Assembly: GCA_030142905.1 (NCBI GenBank)
Contig: JASJOG010000431.1
Coordinates: forward strand, 1 to 64,000
Reading direction: 5' to 3'
Source of the DNA: Heliopora coerulea
Lineage: Eukaryota; Cnidaria; Anthozoa; Scleralcyonacea; Helioporidae
Length of the DNA stretch: 64,000 nt
Each line of letters opens with the position of its first letter. Position 1 is the first letter of the stretch. Under the pieces are notes generated by a model. The model was given only the letters and a program-made list of their open reading frames with translations, was not told where the DNA came from and made no database searches. Made by a program: the position numbers and the translations under genes. Shown in pieces: positions 37,469-48,436 of this stretch.

Positions 37469-38690
37469 TGTAAAATGTGCTTCTGTTGCATGTGCTTCTT
37501 TCTTTATAATAATTGGGTTAAAATTTATAACATTTAAAACCTGTAAAAATAAAAAGTATTACTGAAAGAATGAAAAGGACTTAATGAAATAAAATTAATG
37601 AACGACAAGTCTATTTTGAAAAAAATTGCAGCTATAAGACAACAGTTATTGAGCAGTCTCAAATTTTGAATAGGAGAAATGTCAAATAAATTACTCTTTC
37701 TTCAAATTAAGTCTTGGTAGTTTTGTAATGTAGAATTTTATGTAAGAAAATAATTATGGATAAGCAACTTTTGATCGGGATACATTGGAATGGAATAAGA
37801 AAAGAAACTATTTTTCAAATACATGAGGTATAAACACATCAAAATTTATTTGAATGTTGATGGAAAAAGAAGGCTAAAATATTTCGTTTAAATGGGACTA
37901 ACCACAAACTTTTTTGGGCGTGATTGTAACTACACTTCGATTAAAGTTTAAAATTCAAATTCACCTCCTTAAAAGTTCAAAATTGAATAAGAGTTTAACT
38001 GTTTTCAATCAGTAACCCACCTCCCTAATTTTATTAATGATCTTGTTCATGGATTGACTATCACCTTGAATTTTTATTTTGATAATCAAATTCTACTGTC
38101 AGTAAAGTTGATCTTCAGGAATTGATCAAGCGATTCAAAGAGGACTGAAAGATTTTGTTCATGTGCTTGGATATTCGTCACATTCTGTCACGATGAACAT
38201 AAGAAAGACATAGGTTTGATGTGAAACCTTTTTCCAGGAATGGGCAACACCCCTCTCAAAGTTTGTTTGACTAACGAGTGTCTTATTAAAAGTGGAGCTC
38301 GAGTTAATATATGTTTTCCTTATGATTAACATTAGCACTCACATAAAAGAAGTTTGCCACTGGTTTTAGGGAAGTTTACTTCGTCGTTAGTATTCAGCAC
38401 TTCTCTTCCATAATTTTAACATTTCCAGAAGTCTTATATACACAAGAACGATAAATTTTTATTAGGGCATAGATGTGTCCAGCAGACAAGTTTTTGATCA
38501 AAACTTTCTCGTCGGATTGATAAAGAGTTGTTGTGGAATGAATAAAGCTCTCTTGTATAAATGGGCACGTGAAAGAAACACTGAGGAAGTATTGTACAGC
38601 TTTTAACTAAACTTTTCAAGTTTATAATGTTAAAGTTTTATAAAGTTTTTAATTGCACCAGAGATCGCCATCTGAGTGTTGTTTAATTTG
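37469..38690. other. Intergenic stretch without a recognised gene
   Basis: AT-rich, short frames only. Confidence 0.4.
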
Positions 38691-38770
38691 TTAGCTCAAC
38701 GGTTCGAGTGTATCACCGGTCATCAAAAGCTTGCAGGTTCGGTCTACGTCAGAGACTGAGAAACCGTTTT
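38691..38770 (+). mobile_element. tRNA-derived SINE fragment
   Basis: An A-box-like TAGCTCAACGGTTCGAG (38692-38708) and a B-box-like GGTTCGGTCT (38736-38745) are correctly spaced for a polymerase III internal promoter. The acceptor stem does not pair and no CCA-compatible end is present, so I call a SINE head and not a functional tRNA. Confidence 0.45.
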
Positions 38771-40999
38771 TTCTAAGGTTAAGGCTTGACAAATGTCAAT
38801 CGATCATGAAATGTATCTCCAGATTCACAACATTTGTCGCAACGGTTCAGCAGGTATAGGATTATACACTGTTATATTTCATTTTTAGTCATACGTATTA
38901 AAGAGTTATTACTTTTTGATCTTTGCACAAAGTTGTACTACGATTTCCAGTTAACTTTGATTTTACTTGCATTATGCAAACTCTTAGTATTGGTACTTGA
39001 GTGTATAATCGTCTAACGTAACCATATTTCAAAGAACATCAGTATTTCTCTTCCTTCTGTAAAAGACCTCGTAGTTCATTTCTTTTCAAATTGTCATTTC
39101 TTGCCAGATCTCAGTAAGTGTTGTTGATCTTAAAAGTTCGATCCACTAAGGTACGAACTAAACCAAGTTTATATGAAAATGAAGGAAAACTGAAAAAACT
39201 TAACAGTAGACCTGAAAGTATATTTTTATCCGATGTTATTTAGCTTTTGTTGTTATTTCTGTCAACTAAAACGTCTAAAAAGGCAGTAGACTCATGTCTC
39301 CTGGTCACACTGAACAAAAAAGTTCCCCTGGAAGAAGTTCATCATTGATAACAAGCTCCATCTTGAACTATCCATGTGGAATCTTTGCGACTATTATAAA
39401 ACAGTGCGCGGAACTACCAGTCTTGCTAAGACTGTATAACGCAGAGTGTTCATTACCCGGTTATTAAGGTTACGACGCTGTGAACACTCTGCGGAATAAT
39501 CAATGAAAGAAACAGCATCAAGCAATGTCTTCTCGAAGTACACAAAGTGTTGACATTTGATATCCGTTCCATATGCGTCGATTCCAATCATGGCTCAGGA
39601 CTACGATATCGAAGAACAGCCTAAACAGCAAAGAGTTTTCTTCAGTATATCGGCAATTGATTCACCAGGCGGAAATCGCAATCGTAAAAGGAGTACTAAT
39701 ACCCAGCATCATATTCTAAGGGCAGCCATAACCACAAGTAAAAAGTTAAAAAGATTTAAGGTAGTAGATATCCGCAAAAATGCCTCATTTAACCCATAAT
39801 ATTCAATGTCTTTTAATTGTAAAAATATTTGCAATGACAAGAATTCATTATGTCCAGTGGTAAGAGCATTGATCAGGCATTCCCTGAAAATTATTTTGAA
39901 GAAATTTAACTTAATTCCAGGTATGCCAGGGGGGCTTAAACACAGGCATGTTCCAACAGAGGTTGTCATTACAGTTTGTCGTTTCGTTGCCTAACGCGCA
40001 ACATCTTTAGAGAATATTTACACAGTGAGATTCAATCGTAATATATAATGGGAAACAGGATGCTAAGTACTTAAGTTAATCAATTAGAGTAAAGAGGTAA
40101 GATACAATAATACGGGGGATGTGTCATTAAAAATAATTATTTCATGATAAGATGCATTTTCTAACAAAAGGATTTCACTTGGGAAAACATGTTTTTGACA
40201 TGTGAATATATAAACTTTGGACTGAAATAAATGGTTGATTGACATTTAACAAAAGTTTAATGTATTTGCTAAAAGGATTTTACAAGTAGTGATTTTTAAT
40301 ATCAATGTAGTTTTTTTTACTGAAGGGCGTCTTACAAATGATCAGAGTTATTTGCATTTGGTCGAGTCGCAAGTAAGGAGGCTAAGAATTAAAAAGTTTA
40401 TCACGTCATGTTTACGGACCAAAATATTCGCTCTGAATTTCATCGAAATGAAAGAACTTTTTGCTGATATTGCAAACCACGAATCAATTAATGAAGGGAA
40501 AAGATGACAATTTGTCAATAAATAATTTCAAAGATGAAAGAAACATTTCATTTGTGACGGACGAAGAGCTGGAGAAATGGAAGGCGTTGATGATTACTGC
40601 AAATAATAAGACCATGTCTGCTTGGGGAGCTCGTTGTTGGGCTGAATTGGCAGGCGTATGTAATGTAAAATCAAATTCCATTAAAGAATAGTTTACCGAT
40701 CGATATGGGAAGAAACTCTTTCAGTGAGATTAAGAAATCTTATCAAACTTATAATATTAAGAGAAAATTCCCGTTGTTTTTGAGAAGTGAACATTTTTTG
40801 TTTCGAAGGATTTTCACGTATTTTCAGAAGGAAAAGGTCGAAGTTGTTAGAGTTGGTGTATGTAACTTTAAAATCTTAAATTGTGTACAGGGGAATTATA
40901 CATTTAGTCAAAGTGAGTTTAGTAAATTAAATAAGGTTTCGAATTATAAATTTAAGGGATGTGTATGATTTCCTAGTGATGAATATATATACATCCCTG
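38771..40999. other. Intergenic stretch with unassigned short frames
   Basis: Several frames of 60-90 codons on the plus strand (39557-39799, 39806-39994, 40461-40691, 40705-40968) lie in series and might be pieces of one broken gene, but I recognise no domain. A hairpin occupies 39440-39493. Confidence 0.35.
39440..39493. repeat. 13-bp inverted repeat hairpin
   Basis: cgcagagtgttca (39440-39452) is perfectly inverted at 39481-39493 with a 28-nt loop. Confidence 0.7.
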
Positions 41000-41180
41000 G
41001 GAGGCTCAGCATACATCCCTTGAATTTATAATACAAAAATTATACGTAAGAGTTAAAGCCCGAGAATGGAGGCTTTACGCCTGATACAGCCCTCAGGCTA
41101 CACCCTCGGAATCTATCTGGGGTAAAAACCTCCATCCTCGGGCTTTAACTCATACATACATAGATGCTGAGCCGACATTA
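41000..41180. repeat. Foldback element
   Basis: The inner arms gagttaaagcccgagaatgg (41050 on) and their inverted partner (41126-41151) pair over 26 bp with one or two mismatches. A weaker outer pair (ggctcagcata near 41001 and tgctgagcc near 41164) extends the foldback. No coding capacity; likely a MITE or small foldback transposon. Confidence 0.6.
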
Positions 41181-41509
41181 GCATTAAGCGAAGGTTTCAA
41201 TTTACTAATAAGTAGGCTTTCGCACAGTAAAAGTTCGGATTCAAAGGTACAAGAAGAAAGCATTTTGAAGTCATCAAGAGAAACGGGATGGCCAGTGGTT
41301 TGGTGGTGGGAAAGAATGCTGGTAGGAGGAGGATTGGTGCGTCTTTTACCTGTAAGTGCCGAAATTCCTAATTCGTCTATCTCTTCTCATTCTTATAGAA
41401 TCGATAAGTTCGTGTTTCCTTACTCCACCCATTTTCCAACAAGTGTTACTCTATCAACAACACGTTTTTTTTGTTAATAGATTATTATGATTATACCTTT
41501 GATACCTCT

Positions 41510-42060
41510 ACTGGTTCCATGGCCAGCTTCGACGTCACATCTCTTTTCACGAACGTCGCCCTTAATAATATCATTAACATTATTATTGAAAAATGGTAGT
41601 GTTTGGACTTAATCGTACCCGATAGCTCACCTCACCGCCTTGCGCTAACTAACGTCAATTAGGTAATCAGTTTTGTCTCGCGGACTTGGAAACCGACAAT
41701 GAGCAAAGAACGTACATGAATTTTGAACAACAACCGTCCACCAGAATCCATATCTCAAATAATTTAGATATGAAACTGTCCTAGCTGTCCCACGGTGCTC
41801 ATTCCTAACTATTCATTGAAATTAACCCTACGTTACAGCACTAACGACATGTATGGTTTTCGTCGGTTCAAAATTCTGCGAAGTGGTCGGTCACATTGGA
41901 AATGGCAAATATTCCTGGAGAACTTTATTTACAACCACTATATATGCTGAGAAATCCTAGCTAGATACCAAATTACTAGTTTCACAAAAAAATATAGCTA
42001 GTGTGATGTCTAAACGACCTTGCCGATCAAACAAATCCAGATGCAGACGTAGATACAGAA
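41510..42060 (+). mobile_element. Penelope-like element remnant
   Basis: A frame at about 41519-41610 reads ASFDVTSLFTNVALNNII, the hallmark first catalytic motif of Penelope-like reverse transcriptases. Later pieces such as FKILRSGRSHW (about 41866-41900) fit the C-terminal region of the same family. Many stops; only two short patches are recognisable. Confidence 0.45.
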
Positions 42061-42554
42061 TATTCATGAGTGAATTACATTAATCCTTTTGTGCACAATT
42101 TTTCCCTTTTGAATGTAGTTTTTTTTTTTATTTTATCTTCGGTTTTTTAATTTCTTCTATTGTTGTATAATTTAAGCCATTAAAGCCATAATGAACTATC
42201 AAAGTTATGATTATGATTGGGCTAAAAGCACTAAAGCACCCAGAAAGAAGATTTTCATTTACGCATTTTGATAGAAATTAAACTAAAAGTGTGCAAGAAT
42301 GGGCAATTGGCATTCAATATGTAAGCAGTTGTCTGTCTTTTTTTCATGATCGTCAAGTCTGAATAGTAGCGTCAAATAAGGCCAGGAACATTTAGTTTGT
42401 GAACTCAGCAAAAAACCCAAAAAAACCAATAGGATAACTTTTGTTTCAATGGCAGGTAACGACATCATAAGTCACATTACCTAAATACAGTGATTTTGCT
42501 ATTATAATTTTAACGAAAACATGAAATTCGTGTACAATGTTTAGTAGCTGCAAG
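42061..42554. other. Left flank of the giant element, no gene
   Basis: AT-rich flank with a T-run at 42119-42130. No feature recognised. Confidence 0.4.
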
Positions 42555-42715
42555 ATGACTTCCCTATCGATGGGAACCGACACATTTGTCCCCTGATTTC
42601 TGAGGCCTTAACTCACCATAGGGTTGATTTCTTCGGCCCTGAATGGAAATTTTCAAAATGTTGGGAAAACAGAAAATGGAAACCATGAAGTGGATACCTT
42701 ATGGTGTCAAAAAAT
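42555..42715 (+). repeat. Left terminal inverted repeat
   Basis: It matches 59458-59616 in inverted orientation. The inner 54 bp (42662-42715) are identical and the outer ~100 bp diverge by indels and substitutions. Inside it begins a subterminal series of 'gaagtggaaacc' repeats (42687, 42735, 42785). Confidence 0.85.
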
Positions 42716-42761
42716 CAATTTTCAGGGTTGTCAGAAGTGGAAACCTAATGATGTAAAAAAA

Positions 42762-43345
42762 TCAATTTTCAGGACGATTTTCAGAAGTGGAAGCCTCTAC
42801 TGGGTTCTGTGTTTTGTGTCCATAAATGTGCTTCCCAGTGGTTATCCCACCTGATAGAATGCCTAGTAATGGTATGTATGGGGTGACTTTCTCAACTGAG
42901 GAATGCACATCTCTTTTTGACAGTTCATCTTTCTTCAACTCATCTGTTAATTTATCAGGTGACTCAATGGCTTCAAGACCTCCTAACGTGTTAGCAAATT
43001 TACTTATTAAAAGATCAGATAGGAACTCATTAGCTTTTTTCATTCTTTTACGTTCTTATTCAGTGTACAGTTTATTTATGACCATAAGACTGGCCTTTTA
43101 AATGTATGCAACAGATTTATCCAAATCACCATCTTCCGCTAATTTCAGAAGTTCGTCTTTTTTCTTTTTTAAATCAGATTTATCATCTTGCGGTCAACAT
43201 TTTCATTAGTTTCGTTTTCACTGAAGATATTATTCATTTCCTCATTCAAAGAATTTTCTGTGGCTGACATATCTTCAATAACAACATCAATATTCTTTGG
43301 CTTTGTAGTTTTGCGTTTTACATTATCTATATAATAACATACATT
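42762..43345 (-). pseudogene. Unrecognised small viral protein, broken
   Basis: The last open part (43043-42762, 93 codons) has a charged N-terminus rich in Lys, Glu and Asp and a hydrophobic stretch YIPLLGILSGGITTG, and it ends at the left terminal repeat. Upstream on the same strand, to about 43345, coding-like sequence rich in Asn and Glu continues with a shift and two stops. No family is recognised. Position at the arm's end and the hydrophobic segment are all that can be said. Confidence 0.4.
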
Positions 43346-43386
43346 TTATTTTTGCGGCGTGTTGATTTTATAATCGTATGGGTATC

Positions 43387-43795
43387 TTAAATTGATTTCC
43401 AAAGTAGCGTATTTAGTAATTTTAAGTTAGAAATGTTTTCTCTATAAGGTTTGGCTATACTGGTTAATTGCTGAGTGATAAAAATTGTTGATAAATCATA
43501 ACGTCTTGCTGAGAAAGCCAGTTTAACCAATTCACTGGTTCTATTTTTAACATCCTGACTACTTGCATAATCGTCTAATTTTATTAAATTATTAGTGCCT
43601 TTATAAATTTCCTTTACAAATTATAATATTTTATCGACTTTGTCTTGTTCACATTCTAATGCTAAGAAATCAGTGTCGTTGATATATTTCCACTGTTGAT
43701 AAGTTTTATTCCATGAAAATGTTGGACAAATAAAATGTTTTACCACAGTTTGTCATACCACATTATCATGTTGAAAGGGGTTTCCATCTATATAA
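43387..43795 (-). pseudogene. Packaging ATPase (A32/FtsK-like) remnant
   Basis: The Walker B region is seen as LIKLDDYASSQD, followed by the arginine/sensor-type segment TSELVKLAFSARRYDLSTIF and ITQQLTSIAKPYREN, characteristic of HerA/FtsK-type DNA-packaging ATPases of Polintons and related viruses. Such enzymes pump DNA into the capsid. The N-terminal part with the Walker A loop is not found between this gene and the upstream capsid gene that ends at 43806, and stops interrupt the frame, for example after DKVDKIL. The gene is a dead fragment. Confidence 0.65.
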
Positions 43796-43805
43796 TACTA
43801 TACAA

Positions 43806-45053
43806 TTACTGTTCAATACTTTGTAAATTATTATGTTGAAAATTGACTAGTCCGTCAGACACCCTATATATTCTATATATAATGGTTTCTGTGTGTGCGG
43901 TCTTATTGATTTTCAATTGGATACCGGTAGAGCTGTTTATTAATTTTTTCCGTGATTTGTCACGTTACAACCTTCATTTGACCTTAGATCGATAACGAGA
44001 GCGAATTTATCTTTGTAGAACATTTCTGGTGTAATGAATTCATCCATATCATTTTTTAATCCAAAAAGTCTTTTAGCTTCGTCGTGGAAATCGCTATTTT
44101 GTATTCCATTCGAATAAACTTGGTTTGGAAAAACATCGACGGATGCATCTACACTTGTGATATAATATATATATATATATATGAATTCTTCGCTATCTTT
44201 TCTAGTTGTGTTGGTAAACAATATAACTATTGCGCTCATAGAACTGCGATTTATGTTAACATTTTCATTTAGGAGAGTTTTTGAAGCATCCAATGTGTCA
44301 GTTTTAATGAGAGATATGTCTTCATAAATTATAGAGTGACCCAAAGCTTATGTTGATGTTATTTCTTTAGCAATACTTGAGTTATCAATAGTTTCATATT
44401 CTATCTCAATGTTTTCTAGACTATAATTTCCAAGTGTTTCATTAATTTGTGCAACCAATATTTCATTTGATTCGGGTAAAGAGATCGTGCATTTGAAATT
44501 ATTTATCATTTGATATGGTGCAAATAAACCACGGTCATTAATAATTTTGACTAAATGTAATTTCTGTTTTGTTCCATAAATGTCAAAAATTAGCTTTTCA
44601 GAGACCTTTGTTGCATCTCCACTAGTTGGACCCGAGTCGTCTTTGCTGATTAACTTTCTTAAGTTTTCGGATCCAATACCGTATTGAATCATCTTTTTTT
44701 CTTTGCGTTTTTGTTTTGTAAAGGTCCTTATATATACTATAAAAACGTTCAGCATTATTATTGTAAACCGGCTTTCCAGATATCGTAATCAACAACCGTT
44801 TTTACAGAAGCTTAGATAGATTATTTAGGAAATGACTTTTAGGGTTGCTGACTTTGAAATCGAGCCGTAGGTTCATTCACCCCGGAACCAAACATTTATC
44901 ATTATCAAGTTTGGGGATATCTATTGTTAGTTGATCATTTGGACTGACTTTAGGTACTTTTGAAGTTGTTCTAAATCTTGTTCTATTGCCCTTTATTGAG
45001 CTTTTACGTTTCCTTACAAATCCAGGTATTAGTTCACTCTCTGTTCTGTTCAT
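43806..45053 (-). pseudogene. Probable major capsid protein gene, broken
   Basis: A gene of about 415 codons is spread over several frames on the minus strand, starting at 45053 and overlapping the end of the upstream membrane-protein gene by about 20 bp. Its middle has YGIGSENLRKLISKDDSG, and later SAIVILFTNTTRKDSEEF, and its end has a VSDGLVNF-type segment near 43845. Length, gene position next to the ATPase and lack of membrane or enzyme motifs suggest the double jelly-roll capsid protein; structural prediction would be needed. Stops lie at 44348 and about 44880 and shifts near 44700 and 43950. A (TA)n run at 44161-44182 sits inside the coding frame. Confidence 0.5.
44161..44182. repeat. 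(TA)n microsatellite inside the capsid gene
   Basis: About 20 bp of alternating ta encode an in-frame IYIYIY run in the capsid reading frame. Confidence 0.85.
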
Positions 45054-46378
45054 TAGTACATATATTACTATACATTTTCCTTCTCTTTCGTTCTTTATAT
45101 TGGTCGTAGATAAACCATACTACTCCTACCGCTAAAAGGCACAGGTTCTTGCTTAACCATGCTAATCCTTTAGCACCCCATGTTATTGCCTGCGCTATTA
45201 AGTTTAATATTGGCGCTAATAATGGTCCTAGTTTTTTTACCAAGATTATATAATGCTTTAGCGAATTTTCCAGTGGTTTGTGCACCTTTGAGTATTGCTT
45301 TTCTAGCGCTCACAACGATTGTGTTTGTAATGCCAGCGACTGACATAGCTATTGCTGATAGCCCGACTAGGTTATTTTTAGCCCATTCTTTGAAACGTTG
45401 CAATCTAGTAATGCCTTCCTCCTGCTGCTCTCTAGTTCCTTCTTTTTCTTTTTGTGCTAAAGTTCTATTTCTGGCTTCTCTGAGAGCAATTATTCTTTCC
45501 TCTAAATCTATGACCTAATCAGGGTTCTCTGTTTGGTCTCTTTTTTCCCACGTCCTTTCTAAAGTGTCTTGAAAGTAGTCTGCCTGAATTTGTAAAAATT
45601 GTGGTCTTGTTGACTTATCAATGCTTTCTGATGGTTTTAATACGCCTTTTAGCTCACTGTTCTCTTTTTCTGTTAAACCAACAATATTTGTTAAATCGGG
45701 TGTTGTGTCGACCATATATCCAGCATTTTTTCTAACAGTTTCTTCTCTATCTTTCTGTTTATCTATGGTATCTTCTATCCATTTCCTAAAAATGCCAACA
45801 GCAGTCTGTCTTGTTTTTGCATTATTATATTCAAATACACCAACTTTATTTTTATTCAGTACAACACATTTTTCATTATTATCCATTATTAAACTTATGT
45901 TGTCACGTCCTGATCTAATAATAATGTCCTTTAGAAATTTAAAAGTTTTGTTATTTGTTAGATCGAACTTGAAATCTTTAATTTTATATTATCTACTTAT
46001 AAATTCTTCAATGACATCCTTTTTGAATACTAATAATGATGGTATATCAGGCATTTCTGGTGCTACATCAAGGAATTCTACTCTAGGTGCTTCAAAACTG
46101 TCCCTTCTGGTATTTATAGTTACTGTACCATCTTTGTTACTAGTAAACGTTGTTTCGGCGACCCCTTTTATTCTTCCCGTAAGCTCAATATAACTCATCC
46201 TATATATGACATCAGCATATTTTTCATCTTGAGGGACACTATCCCCACGCAATAAATCTAAACGTTTTTGTGATAGATTTTGATATTCACTATATATCTC
46301 TTCATCAGTTATATCGACATATTCTGGGTACTTTATACTAAAGTCTCCCATTTCGAAATCGTCAAATACTTCAGCCAT
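45034..46378 (-). pseudogene. Large viral membrane-associated protein, broken
   Basis: Three consecutive open parts (46378-45989, 45886-45515, then from about 45513 past 45403) are in the same frame, separated by single stops at 45989 (TAA) and 45515 (TAG); a shift near 45250-45285 moves to the last part, which ends at 45034. The N-terminal region is acidic and helix-rich. The C-terminal part has several hydrophobic segments (NLVGLSAIAMSVAGITNTIV; LGPLLAPILNLIAQAI; LCLLAVGVVWFIYDQY) and ends in a basic tail. It is probably a virion or membrane structural protein; no family can be named. Confidence 0.55.
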
Positions 46379-46391
46379 TATTTTGTATATA

Positions 46392-47494
46392 TTACTCTAT
46401 ATTTTGTATATCACTCTCAGGAATCCAACTATTATGTTTGCTATCATAACCCAACCATTTGACAAGAACCATCTTTTTGCCTTTTACTTTTTTCCTTTTC
46501 AGTATTTTTTCCACTCTGAAGACATCATCCCTTTTATCAACACCTGACAACTCCTCTTCGTAGAATTTCCCAATAATTGGTTCATCTTCTAGATCCTCTA
46601 TTTCACAAACTGTTGGGTCGCCACGAATAACATTTCTTATTTTAAACAATTCTTCTGTAAAGTTGGCTTCATAACCTTTAGTAAAGATGCTCTTACACTT
46701 GGATATCATAGCTGTATCACCAATTTTAAACTTAGCTAATGGTAATTCTCCATAAAAATGACCATATAGTGTTGTCCAGACTTAATTTTCATTATTTTTA
46801 TACACATCTTTTGGCTTCATTAAAATAGTACTATGTTTGGTATTATTGTAATTATACACCAGTTGGTCCAACACATCGATCCATTTATAAGTTCCTTTAC
46901 TATAGAAGTATTTCCACATAGCAGTTTTAAGAGTTCTATTGAATCTGTCTACAATAGCGGCCTTTTTATTAGAGTTTGTGGAGAAATATTTAATATCATG
47001 CTTCTCTAACAACGATTTTACGCCAACATTGTAAAACTCCTTTCCATCATCAAATTGAGCTAATTTAGAGTAAACACCAAATCTCTCTTTAAATTGCCTC
47101 AGTAGTTCTGTGACCACTTTTGTCATATTATTAGTGTCTTTTCTGTAAACAGGAATAGTAAATGCACAGCTGCTATGAATTTCAATAGCTGTAAATATCC
47201 AGTAATAACCTGTGTTTTGTTTTTATATGAACCCATATCAACGAGATCCAATTGTATCTGCTCACCCAGACAGTTGACTGTAGTTTGTCTAAATTTATGT
47301 TTTCTGACAATTGGTTAATATCTGGTGTATGTATCTTGCGATCTTAAGCAGTCTTTTACTTGTTCTCTACTGACATTCAAACCATCTTCTAAAGCTTTTT
47401 GATATAATCTTTCTGCAGATTGGTAACCAGTTTTGGGATTGTAGTAAATATCTCTCAACCGTTGTTCTGACTCAATATCTTTATTCATATACAT
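46392..47494 (-). pseudogene. Retroviral-type integrase with C-terminal chromodomain
   Basis: The start (47494 or 47488) opens with a helical N-terminal region (YNPKTGYQSAERLYQKAL). The catalytic core follows: first Asp in QLDLVDMGSYK (about 47240-47270), second in AQFDDGKEFYN, and at the third position, 46947-46949, an Asp in AAIVDRFNRTLK where this family normally has Glu. The C-terminal chromodomain is FRVEKILKRKKVKGKKMVLV, then KWLGYDSKHNSWIPE, which in related integrases reads histone marks. Frameshifts and a stop lie between about 47150 and 47320, and one TAA at 46782 interrupts the same frame. Integrases of this kind insert Polintons into host DNA. Confidence 0.85.
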
Positions 47495-47498
47495 TACA

Positions 47499-48412
47499 CT
47501 ATATTATGTATAAGTCTAGTAGCACTTTACCGACACTTAGTGTGTTACCATCTTGGTCCTTAACATTGAAATCATAATTATTTATGAATCTATTAAACAA
47601 TTAGATTATGAGCTTTGAGAGCGAATAATCTAATTGTTTTAGTAGAAACAGACTTCGCAAAGAACATTTTTCGTCTTCTCTGGGATTGCACTTTCAAGTA
47701 AGCATTCTATTTCGTCTTCAGAAACTTCACAAAAACGAGAGGCGGAAGCCATTTTCGCTACGCGCTATCTATCGACGAATAGATAGCGAGTAGCGTAGCC
47801 AGTCAGAATGCAACATTTGCAACAGTACTCGACTAATTTTCTACTAATATCAATTAGCATTCTGAATTCAATATCGAAAAAACGCTGGACACTACCTTTT
47901 AATGATTGTGTAGTAGTTATCGGTAATACTGCTATAACGTCACTAATCTCACCATTTGTATTTATATTTTCTAAAATTTTGATCAAATTACAGGTGATTT
48001 TTATGTATTGTAACCCACTATTAATATTGACTGGATTACCACTTTTTGTTTTTGTATTAGCATTTATTACTTGGTCTTTATTAAAACCTAATATGGGCCT
48101 TAAAGTTTTTATATTTATTGCATTGTCACTAGTAATAGAGCACGTTCCGTCATATTCATTAGCCACCAAAGTAACGTTGCCATAACTCTTAATCTCCTTC
48201 TTAAGCATATTAAATGACCAATAACCTTTCTGTATGGTCTTTTTATTACCGTTATATGTTAATTCGTTGTCCTCATCAGTGATATTATTGTAATCCCAGA
48301 ATAATGTAGCCCTCTTGACTAACAGATATGGGTTAACATTTTTAATTGAAAATGGTTCTTTCAAGTTAAATTTTTTTGAGGATCCTTCTATGAAAACACT
48401 AATTCTCTTCAT
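47499..48412 (-). pseudogene. Second structural (minor capsid/penton-like) protein gene with an insertion
   Basis: The main part (48412 to about 47820) has no enzyme motif but shows beta-rich segments such as YGNVTLVANEYDGTCSI, NSGLQYIKITCNLIKI and DVIAVLPITTTQSLKGSVQ. The C-terminal end, DFNVKDQDGNTLSVGKVLL, resumes at about 47595 and stops at 47499, after an insertion of about 200 bp. A beta-rich non-enzymatic protein next to integrase and capsid genes is a good candidate for the vertex protein, but the class is inferred. Its start is 24 bp from the divergent plus-strand gene at 48437. Confidence 0.5.
47597..47820 (-). mobile_element. Insertion carrying a tyrosine-recombinase-like N-terminal exon fragment
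   Basis: On the minus strand an ATG at about 47751 opens MASASRFCEVSEDEIECLL and continues for about 35 codons to a stop. This resembles the N-terminus of cnidarian Crypton/DUF3504-type proteins. Short hairpins flank it (acaattagattat at 47597 inverted at 47625; cgctatctat at 47763 inverted at 47779). The segment is GC-richer than its surroundings and splits the C-terminus of the structural gene. Exact borders and target duplication are not resolved. Confidence 0.45.
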
Positions 48413-48436
48413 ATATAATATATTATATATTATATA
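48413..48436. promoter_or_regulatory. Divergent AT-only gene start region
   Basis: Only 24 bp, all A/T except the edges (tatataatatattatatatt), separate the starts of the minus-strand arm and the plus-strand arm. It must hold both core promoters if transcription starts between the genes. TATA-rich leaders of similar kind precede many genes of the element. Confidence 0.45.

Noticed and set aside
38691..38770. Functional tRNA gene
   Set aside because: The A- and B-box words are there but the acceptor stem does not pair, so a SINE head is more likely.
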